Source of the DNA: Bacteroidota bacterium
Lineage (GTDB): Bacteria; Bacteroidota; Rhodothermia; Rhodothermales; UBA10348
Assembly: GCA_022567305.1 (NCBI GenBank)
Contig: JADFHF010000039.1
Coordinates: 1 to 33,294, forward strand
DNA: 33,294 bases
Direction of reading: 5' to 3'
Position numbers and translations under genes: made by a program. The notes beneath the pieces are model-generated. The model did no database searches. It was not told the origin of the DNA and was given only the letters and a program-made list of their open reading frames with translations. Shown here piece after piece: positions 1 through 7,764 of the stretch (the first letter of the stretch is position 1; every line of letters begins with the position of its first letter).

Positions 1-15
1 AAAAGGAGAGAGCGT

Positions 16-30
16 CAGTCTAATCGACTG
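16..30. repeat. Short hairpin, first of two related copies
   Basis: CAGTC and GACTG form a 5-bp stem around a 5-base loop. A related hairpin with the same arms lies at 730-746. Aligned as inverted copies, the two share about 19 of 22 bases. Together they bracket the lipoprotein gene at 77-577. This copy lies downstream of that gene, so it could also help end transcription, but there is no T-run on the minus strand. Confidence 0.45.
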
Positions 31-76
31 ATTCGCACAACAGGATGAAGTGGCGTAGCCTTTGGATCAAGGCGTG

Positions 77-577
77 TTAGGCGCCTTCTGACTGTGCTGA
101 AACGTTGTTCCACATATCCTTAGCAACGCACCAGCCACCATCACCGTCCCGACGAAACATGTGTATTCCGAAGCCCTGAATGTTGACTACCTCACTGCCG
201 TCTTTCGGGGTGAGGGTGATGTCGTAGGCATACCGTCGAAACGCCCAATCTCCGCTTACGACTAATTCGGTGGTGTTCGATTCAAAGGCGAAGTTGAACG
301 GCTCGAAGAAACTGCGATAGAGCTGATGGGCATCGGGGCCGTTGACCGGTGCTTGGCCTGGAGCAATTGCCTCAACGTCGTCACATACGAAGCTCAACAA
401 TAAATCTGGGTCGTTTGCGTTCGCCGCGTTGATGTACTGTTCGATCACGCTCTCCACGGCGGCTCTGTCAGCGACGGGATCGTTCTCTGGTCCGTTTGAC
501 GATTGCACGTCGGGGTTTGCGCATGAACTCATGGCTGTAACGATGATTGCCGCAAGAACGGCGCGCGAGATCTTCAT
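77..577 (-). CDS. SnoaL/DUF4440-like lipoprotein
   Basis: This 166-residue protein starts with a short signal sequence ending in a lipobox-like A-M-S-S-C (Cys19), so it is probably a lipid-anchored envelope protein. Residues 38-160 look like a NTF2-like fold of the SnoaL/DUF4440 type: an N-terminal helix with VESVIEQYINAANANDPDLL, then a strand-rich half with the aromatic GFGIHMFRRDGDGGW ending. Members of this superfamily are small cone-shaped domains that act as isomerases or as binding modules, so the substrate cannot be predicted. The stop codon TAA lies inside the heptamer GCCTAAC (minus strand). GTTAGGC sits 35 bases upstream of the start. Both sequences match the boundary boxes of integron gene cassettes. 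Family call is good at superfamily level only. Confidence 0.75.
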   Translation of the reverse strand: MKISRAVLAAIIVTAMSSCANPDVQSSNGPENDPVADRAAVESVIEQYINAANANDPDLLLSFVCDDVEAIAPGQAPVNGPDAHQLYRSFFEPFNFAFESNTTELVVSGDWAFRRYAYDITLTPKDGSEVVNIQGFGIHMFRRDGDGGWCVAKDMWNNVSAQSEGA

Positions 578-612
578 ATGAGTACGTCCGTCTATAAATG
601 CACCAATTGTGG

Positions 613-731
613 GCCTAACATTTGATCGGTGGACGAAAATCGGCGAGCACCCAATGTGCGTCCGTATATCGCCGCAGCTGATTTTCCATAAGGGTAGTCA
701 CTTCACCTAGTTTTATCAAGAGGCGTTAATC
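613..731 (-). other. attC-like imperfect hairpin (possible integron cassette site)
   Basis: Read on the minus strand, the segment opens with GATTAAC (731-725) and closes with GTTAGGC (619-613), which pair at 5 of 7 positions. Inside are three more nested complementary segments: TTGAT (719-715) with ATCAA (626-622), GAAAATC (686-680) with GATTTTC (641-635), and GGCGA (673-669) with TCGCC (646-642). A 6-base one-sided bulge lies at 674-679. The total length of 119 bases is within the usual range for attC recombination sites. GTTAGGC matches the attC consensus GTTRRRY. The left box GATTAAC departs from RYYYAAC at one base. No integron integrase gene is visible in the window, so the call rests on structure alone. 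Confidence 0.4.
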
Positions 732-746
732 AGTCTGATTGACTGA
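730..746. repeat. Short hairpin, second of two related copies
   Basis: TCAGTC and GACTGA form a 6-bp stem with a TGATT loop. It matches the hairpin at 16-30 (same CAGTC/GACTG core). It overlaps the outer box of the attC-like site at 613-731 by two bases. Confidence 0.45.
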
Positions 747-788
747 CAGCTTGACCGGCTTATATGGTGTGATACGGAGGGTGGAAAG

Positions 789-944
789 ATGATTACTCCC
801 GCAACCTTACGGTCTACGGATATGCTGCGCGATCAATTTGAACAAGCGTATATTGGCACACAACTTAACATAACTCATGGCAGCAGAAATGGCTTGTTAG
901 ACGGCACTCACCCGTCAATCGGACGCTCAAAGGTGGCCGTGTAG
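789..944 (+). CDS. Short ORF with strong ribosome-binding site, possible gene stub
   Basis: A 51-codon ATG frame starts MITPATLRSTDMLRDQFEQA and follows GGAGG seven bases upstream, the clearest Shine-Dalgarno sequence in this part of the window. Its last 37 bases overlap the 3' end of the convergent methyltransferase gene, where the reading frame is probably fortuitous. I do not recognise a family. The good initiation signal in front of a very short frame suggests the 5' end of a gene that was cut when the neighbouring segment was joined. It could equally be a chance frame. Confidence 0.25.
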   Translation: MITPATLRSTDMLRDQFEQAYIGTQLNITHGSRNGLLDGTHPSIGRSKVAV

Positions 945-1480
945 TTCCACAGTGGACCCGAGCGTTCGCGAAACATGTAGCCGCACTCTTCAATCAGTAG
1001 TCGCAATTCCGACAACGGAATGCGGTCTGGATCCGGCATGTGTTCATGGACCACAAGCACCCCACCAAGGCGGACAACTCGAAGAAGCTCACGTAGGCAC
1101 TTTTCTGCGCTCGAAACCTCGCCCAGGACGGCCACCATGACCACGATGTCGAACGTTTCGTCCTCGTACGGAAGCGGGCTACTAGCATCTTGGGTAGTGA
1201 AGCCCACATTTTGAAATCCACCTGCCAATAACTTGCGCTTAGCCTTGGCCAGCATTTCCGGTTGCAGGTCTAGTAGCTCGAGTCGGCCACGCGGGACTCG
1301 GCGCGCAAGTTCGACACTGAAGTAACCTGAACCAGGACCGACCTCGAGAATCACGCTGGATTCCATGAGAGGCAGTCGATTGGCCAGTTGCTCGGGCGTG
1401 ACGAGAAGGCGGCGCATCGGATTGTCGATGAGCCAAGACAGCTGATAAGGGAAGTGGCCTCGTCCCAACATTGAGCACAT
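908..1480 (-). CDS. Class I SAM-dependent methyltransferase
   Basis: This is a 190-residue Rossmann-fold methyltransferase of the Methyltransf_11 type. Motif I is VILEVGPGSGYFSVELA (about residues 43-59). It is followed by the acidic end of strand 2 (LELLDLQPEMLAKAK), by DASSPLPYEDETFDIVVMVAVLGE (motifs II-III) and by the LLRVVRLGGVLVVHE segment. The N-terminus, with PYQLSWLIDNPMRRLLVTPEQL, is the usual start of a small family annotated as class I methyltransferases of unknown substrate, so the protein looks full length. Two in-frame ATGs lie close together (1480 and 1471) and either could be used. GGGTTAGC lies about 14 bases upstream of the start on the coding strand, and the same octamer precedes the gene at 2036. 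The methylated molecule cannot be deduced. Confidence 0.85.
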   Translation of the reverse strand: MCSMLGRGHFPYQLSWLIDNPMRRLLVTPEQLANRLPLMESSVILEVGPGSGYFSVELARRVPRGRLELLDLQPEMLAKAKRKLLAGGFQNVGFTTQDASSPLPYEDETFDIVVMVAVLGEVSSAEKCLRELLRVVRLGGVLVVHEHMPDPDRIPLSELRLLIEECGYMFRERSGPLWNYTATFERPIDG

Positions 1481-1553
1481 CTGTTCAGTTGCTAACCCAG
1501 GCAGGTTATCTATATGTAACCTCGGGCGTCCACTACCCGAGCAACTGGCAAAC

Positions 1554-1790
1554 TGGAGTTGACCCGCTTCAGTGGACAGTTAACGGCTTGGTGATTCGTG
1601 GTATTGATTTTCAAAGATAACGGGTGAGATCGTTCCGATCGAGGAGTGGCGTCTTCTCGGATTATACCAGCCTTCGACGTAGTGAAAGACAGCAATCCGA
1701 GCTTCCGATTTATTCCTAAACCCGCCTCTGTTGAAAGTCGGCTATGGTGTTCTAAAGAAAACGTCATCGATAGCGTCACCATTCAAAGTA
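1554..1790 (-). mobile_element. IS3-family insertion sequence remnant (transposase C-terminus and right end)
   Basis: The minus strand, read 1789 to 1580, encodes a decayed OrfB/integrase-core C-terminus. Recognisable pieces are DDVFFRT, then SEARIAVFHYVEGWYNPRRR, then HSSIGTISPVIFENQYH and a stop at 1580-1582. The VEGWYNPRRRHSSIG block is the hallmark of the C-terminal end of IS3-family DDE transposases. One in-frame stop interrupts it after VFFRTP, so it is dead. Just past the stop, 1554-1582 reads TGGAGTTGACCCGCTTCAG and continues with TGGACAGTT, which has the form of an IS3-family terminal inverted repeat. The left end, orfA and most of orfB are missing. The element abuts a recombinase remnant at 1852. 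Confidence 0.8.
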
Positions 1791-1851
1791 ACAAAAGCCA
1801 TAAGTCCAATACAAACAGAACCTATGGCTAATGTATCGTGGAGCTAAGGGT

Positions 1852-1992
1852 ATTACGAGATTCCTCGAGACCGGTGGTACGCTCGAAGAAGCAGCCAACC
1901 TTGCAAACCACGCAGACATGAGAACAACCCCCCTCTATGACAAGCGCGATTGGGTTATACGGCGGACTTCCGTTGAGCGGACTGTGTACTAG
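1852..1992 (+). pseudogene. Tyrosine recombinase 3' end, copy 1
   Basis: These 47 codons translate to ITRFLETGGTLEEAANLANH, then ADMRTTPLYDKRDWVIRRTS, then VERTVY and a stop. They correspond codon for codon to the last 47 codons of the recombinase at 10807-11355, without indels. The segment holds the last catalytic His (NHAD) and the tyrosine nucleophile (LYDKR), but the first Arg, the Lys and the HxxR motif are absent. No start codon or upstream domain is present, so it cannot be a functional recombinase. Homology stops at the stop codon. Other partial copies lie at 7671-7753 and 9494-9526, all on the plus strand. Confidence 0.9.
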
Positions 1993-2002
1993 GCGGCTCT
2001 CC

Positions 2003-2022
2003 CCCACGCACGGTGCTGTGGG
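2003..2022 (+). other. GC-rich hairpin between recombinase tail and next gene
   Basis: CCCACGCACGGTGCTGTGGG folds into CCCAC/GTGGG plus GCA/TGC with one bulged T. It lies 10 bases past the recombinase-tail stop and 13 bases before the next ATG. There is no T-run after it. It may be a relic of an attachment site or of a terminator. GGGTTAGC overlaps its right edge. Confidence 0.4.
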
Positions 2023-2035
2023 TTAGCTTAAACGC

Positions 2036-2440
2036 ATGGACCTAGCACTTCATTTCATACTGTTTCTCTCGCATTTCGGTTTGACGGTCTTCAATCTCAC
2101 GGGATGGATCTGGAAGAAGACCAGACGAATCCATCTCGTAACCATTCTTGTGACAATACTATCCTGGTTTGGGCTTGGAGTGTTTTACGGTTTCGGATAC
2201 TGCCCGCTGGTGGATTGGCAATGGGACATCAAACGTCGTTTGGGAGAATCGAATCTGCCAGCCTCATTTGTAAAATACTATCTGGACAAATGGACAGGAC
2301 ATTCGTGGGACCCGGTACTAGTAGACCATGCCGTACTTTTCCTTGGAGTTACTGCACTGGTCCTATCCGTTGTGTTGAATCTACTCGACCGTCAGAAGGC
2401 TGGAAAGAACAAATCACCTGGCGGATGCAGTGGCTGGTAG
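2036..2440 (+). CDS. DUF2784-family small membrane protein
   Basis: A 134-residue integral membrane protein with about three hydrophobic segments (residues 3-26, 33-53 and 98-116). The middle carries GVFYGFGYCPLVDWQWDIKR followed by SFVKYYLD, a pattern typical of the Bacteroidota branch of DUF2784 (the family signature is a Cys-Pro-Leu followed by acidic and aromatic residues after a membrane segment). Length matches the family. Function is unknown; no catalytic residues are apparent. It stands alone, between a recombinase remnant on its 5' side and the convergent antiporter gene on its 3' side, so it is probably a single-gene transcription unit. The last residues after KAGKNK look unconstrained. 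Confidence 0.7.
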   Translation: MDLALHFILFLSHFGLTVFNLTGWIWKKTRRIHLVTILVTILSWFGLGVFYGFGYCPLVDWQWDIKRRLGESNLPASFVKYYLDKWTGHSWDPVLVDHAVLFLGVTALVLSVVLNLLDRQKAGKNKSPGGCSGW

Positions 2441-2527
2441 GCTCACCGACTGCCCTACCGCGTACCTTCGCGTGATTCTTCGTGCTGGTCCAGTGGCCGA
2501 AAGCCTATTACAACACGTTCTGTTTGG

Positions 2528-2597
2528 GTCAGGTAGTGATTGCCAAATAGGTCGAATCGAGCAACTCCTTCTACGAGTTGGGTGTCACTGACCTGAC
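2528..2597. terminator. Nested inverted repeat between convergent genes
   Basis: GTCAGGTAGTGA (2528-2539) pairs with TCACTGACCTGAC (2585-2597) with one bulged base. Inside is a second perfect 6-bp hairpin, CAACTC (2562-2567) with GAGTTG (2575-2580). It lies between the ends of two convergent genes (2440 and 2647). It lacks T-runs, so a bidirectional terminator role is only an inference. A decayed recombination site is the alternative. Confidence 0.4.
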
Positions 2598-2646
2598 TAT
2601 TAATGCACAGCGTTGCCAATCTGACACTAAGCACTACAGCCTAAGC

Positions 2647-4686
2647 TCATTCTGGTGATGGCCTGCCCGGCGGCTGGTCGATAATACGAGGCTCGGCACG
2701 AAACAGAACAGCACACGCGGCGAAACGCTCTGCCGTACCGACCAAGACGAGTCGGTCTCCGACCTGAACCTTAAAGTCGCCCGCCGGGCTGGCGATCGTC
2801 TTCCCGTCCCGGCGCACGGCCAGTACGGTAAGCCCGTGCTGGCGGCGCAGGGCTAATTCCTCCAGTGTCTTGCCCGCAGCAGGAGCTCCCTCCCGCGCGG
2901 CCACGGCACGAGTATGCATGCCCTCCTCGTCCAGCCCCTGCAGCACCATTAGGTGCGCCTCCTGAATGCTGCCACGCATGATGCCGTAGTCCTGCGCGCG
3001 GATGAACTGGACCTGGCGTTCGACCTCCTCTGGCGGGATCATGTAGGCTCCGAGGACTTGGGTGAAGATGCGGACGGTCGTTTCCATCTCCTCTGGTACG
3101 ACGATGTCGGCGCCTATCTGCTGCAGCTGTTCCATATCAGTCAGATAGCGCGTGCGGGCGATGATCTGGAGCGTGGGGTTCAGGTAGCGGGCCTGATGAA
3201 TGATGCGCGGAGCGACGGCCGGATCGTTAATGACCACCACACATAGCTTGGCTGAAACGACGCGAGCAGCTTTCAGAATATGGGGCCGCGAGGCATCGCC
3301 ATAGATGACGCGCACGCCCTCTCGGTGCATCTCTTTGACGGAGGCTGGATTCATCTCAATGACGACGAAGGGAATTCCTCGATCCTGCAGGACCTGCACG
3401 AGCCGTCGTCCGGCCGGCCCATAACCAACGATGATCACATGGTCTTCGAGGTACTCGGTTTCTTCGGTAGTCGGCTGCTGTGTGGGAGCACTCAGCCTTC
3501 GGAAGAGGGTGCGGGATAAGAAAGCACCAAAGCCGGGTGCGACCTGCATCTGGAGCGGAGTTAGCAGCATGAGCAGCACCGTCGCCGCGATAAACAGCTG
3601 AGAACCGGCTTCACCTAGGCCAGCCGGTGACAGACCAGCGGCACGCCCGGCGCGTTCGAGCACGAACGAGAATTCACCGATCTGGGCCAGGGCCAATCCG
3701 GTGGCCCCCGCGATGCGGATCGGATAGCCGAGGATGAGCACACTGCTCGCCGTCGTTATGACCTTGACGAGGATGACGACGCCTGCCACGACAAGTACGA
3801 GCAAGAGGTCCTCTGCGAGGAAACCAAGGTTGAGCAACATGCCCACTGACACGAAGAAGATTGCACTGAAGATCGTGCGCAGCGGCAGGATCTCGCTCAA
3901 GGCCTGCTCACTGTAGCGGCTCTCGCTTACCACGAGTCCGGCCAGAAACGCGCCTAGGGCCAGGCTGACGCCGGCGTAACTGGACGCGGCAGCCGTCCCG
4001 AAGCAGATCGCCACGACCGTCAGCAGGAACAGCTCCTGCCGCCGAGTGTGCGCAACGTGTTCGAGGATCCAGGGTACTATGCGCCTAGCTAGTACGAGCA
4101 CCGCAGCGATCAGCAGCAAAGCCCTCCCAAGCACCCATAAGAAATCGCCCGCTGTGCCACTCTCTCCGGCGAGCATCGGCACGAGAAGCACCATGACGAC
4201 GACGGCCAAGTCCTGGAAGATGAGGATGGCCAGCGAAAGGCGGCCAACGGGTGTGTCGGTCTCGTCCCGCTCAGCCAGGATCCCCAGGACGATGGCCGTC
4301 GAACTGAGGGCTACTAGACAACCTGTGTAGATGCCAGCCTTCCAGTTCACACCCAAGACTAGAAGCACTCCCATAATGATGGTGATGGTGAGGGCCACCT
4401 GAAGCCCTCCGCCAGCGAAAATAGCTCGGCCGATGCGCGAAAGTTTTTTCAGGCTGAACTCCAACCCGATCGTGAAGAGCAGCAGGATCACACCAACCTC
4501 GGCCAGTATGTCAACGAGCTCCTGGTCGTAAACGAGGCCGAGGCCGTTCGGGCCGATGACGATGCCGGCAAGCAAGAAGCCGGCAATCGGCACAAGGCGA
4601 AGGCGGTAGCACAGGTAGGCGATGACGACGCTCACGATGAAGAGCGCCACCATCTCATTCAAAAAAGGGAGGTTGGCAGCGAGCAC
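2647..4686 (-). CDS. CPA2-family cation/proton antiporter with RCK_N and RCK_C domains (KefB/C type)
   Basis: A 679-residue inner-membrane transporter. Residues 5-385 form the Na+/H+-exchanger domain with about twelve hydrophobic helices; signature pieces are LVPIAGFLLAGIVIGPNGLG (31-50), FTIGLEF (71-77) and the paired Gln-Asp of IFQDLAVV (156-163). Residues 415-530 are a TrkA-N/RCK nucleotide-binding domain with GYGPAGRR (421-428) and an acidic residue ending the second strand (VVIEMN). Residues 585-665 are a TrkA-C/RCK_C ligand domain. The family exchanges K+ or Na+ for H+, usually gated by a nucleotide or thiol adduct bound to the RCK module. The start is GTG at 4686, with AAAGG about 9 bases upstream. 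The coding sequence seems richer in G+C than its neighbours, which hints at separate ancestry. Confidence 0.92.
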   Translation of the reverse strand: MLAANLPFLNEMVALFIVSVVIAYLCYRLRLVPIAGFLLAGIVIGPNGLGLVYDQELVDILAEVGVILLLFTIGLEFSLKKLSRIGRAIFAGGGLQVALTITIIMGVLLVLGVNWKAGIYTGCLVALSSTAIVLGILAERDETDTPVGRLSLAILIFQDLAVVVMVLLVPMLAGESGTAGDFLWVLGRALLLIAAVLVLARRIVPWILEHVAHTRRQELFLLTVVAICFGTAAASSYAGVSLALGAFLAGLVVSESRYSEQALSEILPLRTIFSAIFFVSVGMLLNLGFLAEDLLLVLVVAGVVILVKVITTASSVLILGYPIRIAGATGLALAQIGEFSFVLERAGRAAGLSPAGLGEAGSQLFIAATVLLMLLTPLQMQVAPGFGAFLSRTLFRRLSAPTQQPTTEETEYLEDHVIIVGYGPAGRRLVQVLQDRGIPFVVIEMNPASVKEMHREGVRVIYGDASRPHILKAARVVSAKLCVVVINDPAVAPRIIHQARYLNPTLQIIARTRYLTDMEQLQQIGADIVVPEEMETTVRIFTQVLGAYMIPPEEVERQVQFIRAQDYGIMRGSIQEAHLMVLQGLDEEGMHTRAVAAREGAPAAGKTLEELALRRQHGLTVLAVRRDGKTIASPAGDFKVQVGDRLVLVGTAERFAACAVLFRAEPRIIDQPPGRPSPE

Positions 4687-4731
4687 GGTGGGTGGCCTTT
4701 CGATGAATATGGTGTCTTACAGCTGATCCGA

Positions 4732-4887
4732 ATGGCTGCTCTACGATTAATTCGTATCGTTTCTCTGGGCCTCGTCGGATGGGCAATCTGGGTTGATACC
4801 TGGCAAGCCGGGCTTACTGAGATCGTCGTGATCATTGGCGGCGTTTTATTTGAAAGAATGATCGCACGGGCACTCACGGGTGGGTAG
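4732..4887 (+). CDS. Small two-helix hydrophobic protein (51 aa)
   Basis: An ATG frame of 51 residues begins MAALRLIRIVSLGLVGWAIW and ends RALTGG. It has two hydrophobic stretches (residues 8-24 and 28-40) joined by a short loop with one acidic residue, and basic ends. It is divergent from the antiporter gene, 45 bases from that start codon, so it may share a promoter region with it. I recognise no family. No strong ribosome-binding site is visible. Its membrane-protein-like composition is the only support, and a chance frame is possible. Confidence 0.35.
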   Translation: MAALRLIRIVSLGLVGWAIWVDTWQAGLTEIVVIIGGVLFERMIARALTGG

Positions 4888-4924
4888 ACCGGAAGGCGTT
4901 CGCAAATCCTATCCGCACGGCTTT

Positions 4925-4943
4925 CCTTACTCCTGGGTTTTCA
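4925..4943 (+). repeat. 19-bp direct repeat, copy 1
   Basis: CCTTACTCCTGGGTTTTCA matches 18 of 19 bases at 7765-7783 in the same orientation. The second copy lies 12 bases after the stop codon of recombinase tail copy 2. This suggests that the site at 4925 is the downstream flank of a lost recombinase tail. Confidence 0.7.
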
Positions 4944-5009
4944 AGGAGAGAGCTGCGCGAGATAATATTGAGCAACTGATATTCGGCGCGGTCGCTCGGA
5001 TGGGCGTCT

Positions 5010-5471
5010 CTATTTGACTCGCTCACCTGTTAATCGTCCGCTGAGCTCATCACCGCCTTCGTATACCGCTTCGAAGCGACCCGAAATTGAATCGCCGTGC
5101 ACGAGAAGATAGCTTGTTACACTCTCAGCGGTCACACCCTCGCGGAGAGCGCTTGGGAACGGACCGATCTGTACGACGACGCTGTCGCCTTTCAAGGCAA
5201 CGTTATTCGCCAGAACAGGCTCGTCAATATGCGTGAATATCCACGACCAGCCGTCGGGACCGTCTGTCGCTATAAGTAGGACGGCCACCAGAAGCTCGGC
5301 TCCGTCCATAGAATAAGCCTCTGTCATCCAATCGCCGGCATAAGCGGCGTATGGACTTTCATTAGACGCTTCGTCAGCGGTTGCGTCAGACGACACGTCT
5401 GTCTTGTCGGAACATCCGACGCAAGTTGCCCCAAAAAATAAGACGTACAAAACCGTTTTGAAATTATGCAT
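5010..5471 (-). CDS. Putative lipoprotein of unknown function
   Basis: Taken from ATG at 5471, the protein has 153 residues and opens MHNFKTVLYVLFFGATCVGC, a typical lipoprotein signal with a C-V-G-C lipobox (Cys20). A longer frame to 5537 would put 22 polar residues in front of the signal peptide and is unlikely. The mature part is acidic at first (DKTDVSSDATADEASNES), then shows a strand-rich pattern with VVVQIGPFP, SYLLVHGDSISGRFEAVYEG and SGRLTGER. This is reminiscent of small beta-barrel or lipocalin-like envelope proteins, but no family can be named. It is followed by the APC permease gene upstream on the same strand, with a 97-base gap, so co-transcription is possible. Confidence 0.7.
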   Translation of the reverse strand: MHNFKTVLYVLFFGATCVGCSDKTDVSSDATADEASNESPYAAYAGDWMTEAYSMDGAELLVAVLLIATDGPDGWSWIFTHIDEPVLANNVALKGDSVVVQIGPFPSALREGVTAESVTSYLLVHGDSISGRFEAVYEGGDELSGRLTGERVK

Positions 5472-5568
5472 AGTCGTACACCAAGAGAAATAAGATGTGG
5501 AGTAATCGTATTTAGTTATTGGGGAAAAGTCGCACAAATCCTAATCTGAATCTGGAGTATCAAAGCGT

Positions 5569-7647
5569 TCAGTCCTCTTCATATCGCTTGCGGAGCTGTC
5601 GTAATTCATCGAGATCACCAATGATGGTCAGGTAGTCACCTTCCATCATCACAGTATCGCCCTGCGGTACGATATTCTTTCCGTCCCTCCGAATCACAGC
5701 GATCAAGATGCCGCGCGGCAGCCTTGCTTCTTGGAGGGAGCGTCCAATTAAATGCTCCGTCTTCGTTCCTGTCTTCAGTGCGAGCCGATGGAAATATTCC
5801 CCTCGCAGAAGCACCTCTTTCAACTCTTTCTCGTCCGAAGCCGCAACCCAATCACGCATGAAGTCATCCTCATCTACCCGCGTAGCGATCTCCGCCAGGA
5901 TGCGAAGGTGCTGACCGGGATCGCTATCCAGACTGACAAGGAAAAAGATGGCGTGTACACTCTGTTCACCGAGTGAGTCCCGTGCGCCGAACGCGTACCC
6001 AGACGACTGGCCTGGCTGCTCGATAAGAATTCTCTTCTCAGAGCGTACCAATACCAATTCCGGTTGGTCGATCTCTGCGGCGTAGAAATGAGGAACGGCC
6101 ACGCCGCTGGTTACCAGTGTTGCCCCAAGAAGGGTTCCTTCCAGGAACTGCGCCTGGATATTCTCGGCAGGCATCGGGATTCGCTCCGCTAAAAGCTGAG
6201 CCGCCTGCTCAACGACTTCTTCGAAGCTCACATCGGTCGTTAGATCGATAACGGAGCTGTGCGCGACAACCGCATCGAAGTGGCCTCGCAGTTCGTGTTC
6301 CAGTCGGTAGTCGGCACCTGTCCCGAGGCGCTCGAAAACGTGAAAGATGGCGCCGCGACGATCCACACGTTCATGAGCATAATACCAGTACCAAATCACT
6401 CCCAAGAGCATCAAACCGCCTGTGAAAGCGATCGAGAGCCCACCATTCTTGGTGATCAACCAGAGTGGCGCTCCAATACCGAGTAGCTGCATCCAGGGAT
6501 AGAAAGGTGAATGGAAGCCCGGATCATAAGAGGTAATCCTGCTTTCGCGCATCACAATGACGGCGGAACAACTCATCGCAAACATCAAAAGCTGGAATGA
6601 ACTTGCAAGTTTGGCGATCTTCACCGGGTTGAACACGGTCACCAACAGGAGGATCAGAGCAACCGTTACATATTTAGAGAAGTGAGGCGTCTTCGTTCGT
6701 TTACCTAATTTGCTGAAGATGGCGGGTAGCAGCTTGTCGCGGCTCATGGCAAGCGGGTAGCGCGACGAGCTGAGTATGCCGGCATTGGCAACAGACGAAA
6801 AGGCCAAGATGGCCGCAACCGTCATCAGGATTGCTCCCCAGTGCCCAACCAGCGCTTCAGCAACCGTGGCAACGGGTGTCAAGTCCCCCGCAAGGGTCTC
6901 TGCTGAAACAACACCGACCATAATAGAAGTGCCTATCAGATAGGTAACAAGCGCCGTTCCGAACGCTAGGAACATTCCGAGCGGGAGATTTCGTACTGGA
7001 TTCTTAACCTCTTCGGCTACGCTGGCGATCTTCGTAAGGCCCATGTAACTCACCACCACGAGACCCGACGTGGAGATAATCGAGGAGGTCCCCTTGCTCA
7101 GGAAGCCGCGGAAGAATTCGGCTTTTACCTGTAGGACACCGGTCCCCGAAAACCAGAGAAGCAACAGCAAGAGTCCGATAACGAGAAAAATCTGCGCAGC
7201 ACCTGACTTCTTGGTGCCTACCAAATTGATGATCCCAAACACGATGGCGAAAGCGGCAATGATGGGAGTCATCGGGGCATCCGGAAAAAATATGCCCAAA
7301 TAAGCCCCGACACCGAGCAGTGCAAATGCGGTTTTCAGGATCAGCGAAAACCAGGTCCCGAATCCGCTCATGGTTCCCCACAGAGGCCCCATGCTGCGAT
7401 CTAGGAAAAAGTAAATACCGCCGGAACGCGGCATCGCCGTTGCCAACTCGGCAGCGCACATCAGACCCGGGAGTAGAAAAAGAGCGGCGATAAGGTAACT
7501 GAGCGGCAGTGCCGGACCAGCCCCTACTGCTGCGATCCCGGGAAGAAGGAAAAAACCGGAACTCAGCGTAGCGCCAGTCGCAATCGCATACACATCGAAA
7601 AGCCCTAATTTCTTTTCCAGGCCCTCTGTGGGCATTCGATTGGGCAT
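5569..7647 (-). CDS. APC-family amino-acid permease fused to PTS EIIA-like and RCK_C domains
   Basis: A 692-residue inner-membrane protein. Residues 12-425 form an APC-superfamily transporter: ATGATLSSGFFLLPG (23-37) is the unwound first helix with its Gly-rich substrate loop, and EEVKNPVRNLPLG (212-224) is the usual cytoplasmic loop. Residues 465-615 match the type 2 EIIA fold, with the phosphorylatable-His motif conserved as VAVPHFYA (His520) and with QHLRILAEIATRV (579-591). Residues 620-690 are a TrkA-C/RCK_C domain. The combination suggests a permease whose activity responds to a cytosolic ligand or to phosphorylation. Whether His520 is phosphorylated is unknown, since no other PTS component is visible nearby. 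The substrate is likely an amino acid or amine. The ATG at 7647 is followed by another Met at residue 5. Confidence 0.9.
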   Translation of the reverse strand: MPNRMPTEGLEKKLGLFDVYAIATGATLSSGFFLLPGIAAVGAGPALPLSYLIAALFLLPGLMCAAELATAMPRSGGIYFFLDRSMGPLWGTMSGFGTWFSLILKTAFALLGVGAYLGIFFPDAPMTPIIAAFAIVFGIINLVGTKKSGAAQIFLVIGLLLLLLWFSGTGVLQVKAEFFRGFLSKGTSSIISTSGLVVVSYMGLTKIASVAEEVKNPVRNLPLGMFLAFGTALVTYLIGTSIMVGVVSAETLAGDLTPVATVAEALVGHWGAILMTVAAILAFSSVANAGILSSSRYPLAMSRDKLLPAIFSKLGKRTKTPHFSKYVTVALILLLVTVFNPVKIAKLASSFQLLMFAMSCSAVIVMRESRITSYDPGFHSPFYPWMQLLGIGAPLWLITKNGGLSIAFTGGLMLLGVIWYWYYAHERVDRRGAIFHVFERLGTGADYRLEHELRGHFDAVVAHSSVIDLTTDVSFEEVVEQAAQLLAERIPMPAENIQAQFLEGTLLGATLVTSGVAVPHFYAAEIDQPELVLVRSEKRILIEQPGQSSGYAFGARDSLGEQSVHAIFFLVSLDSDPGQHLRILAEIATRVDEDDFMRDWVAASDEKELKEVLLRGEYFHRLALKTGTKTEHLIGRSLQEARLPRGILIAVIRRDGKNIVPQGDTVMMEGDYLTIIGDLDELRQLRKRYEED

Positions 7648-7670
7648 AGTGGATCAAGGTTTGGTGTAGT

Positions 7671-7753
7671 ACGCAGACATGAGAACAACCAGCATCTACG
7701 ACAAGCGGGGTCGGGTTATCCGACGGACGTCGGTTGAGCGGATTGTGTACTAG
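7671..7753 (+). pseudogene. Tyrosine recombinase 3' end, copy 2
   Basis: The last 27 codons of the recombinase are present: ADMRTTSIYDKRGRVIRRTS, then VERIVY and a stop at 7751-7753. The nucleophilic Tyr codon (IYDKR) is kept. Homology to the copies at 1852-1992 and 11215-11355 begins at 7671 and ends at the stop codon. Nothing of the remaining catalytic domain is present. It sits 23 bases from the start codon of the divergent permease gene, so it lies in that gene's promoter region. Confidence 0.88.
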
Positions 7754-7764
7754 CGGGGGTTTCT

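Noticed and set aside
7004-7657. A 217-codon minus-strand frame inside the permease gene
   Set aside because: It is the +1 shadow of the permease sequence, with many Arg and Cys residues and no membrane or domain pattern.
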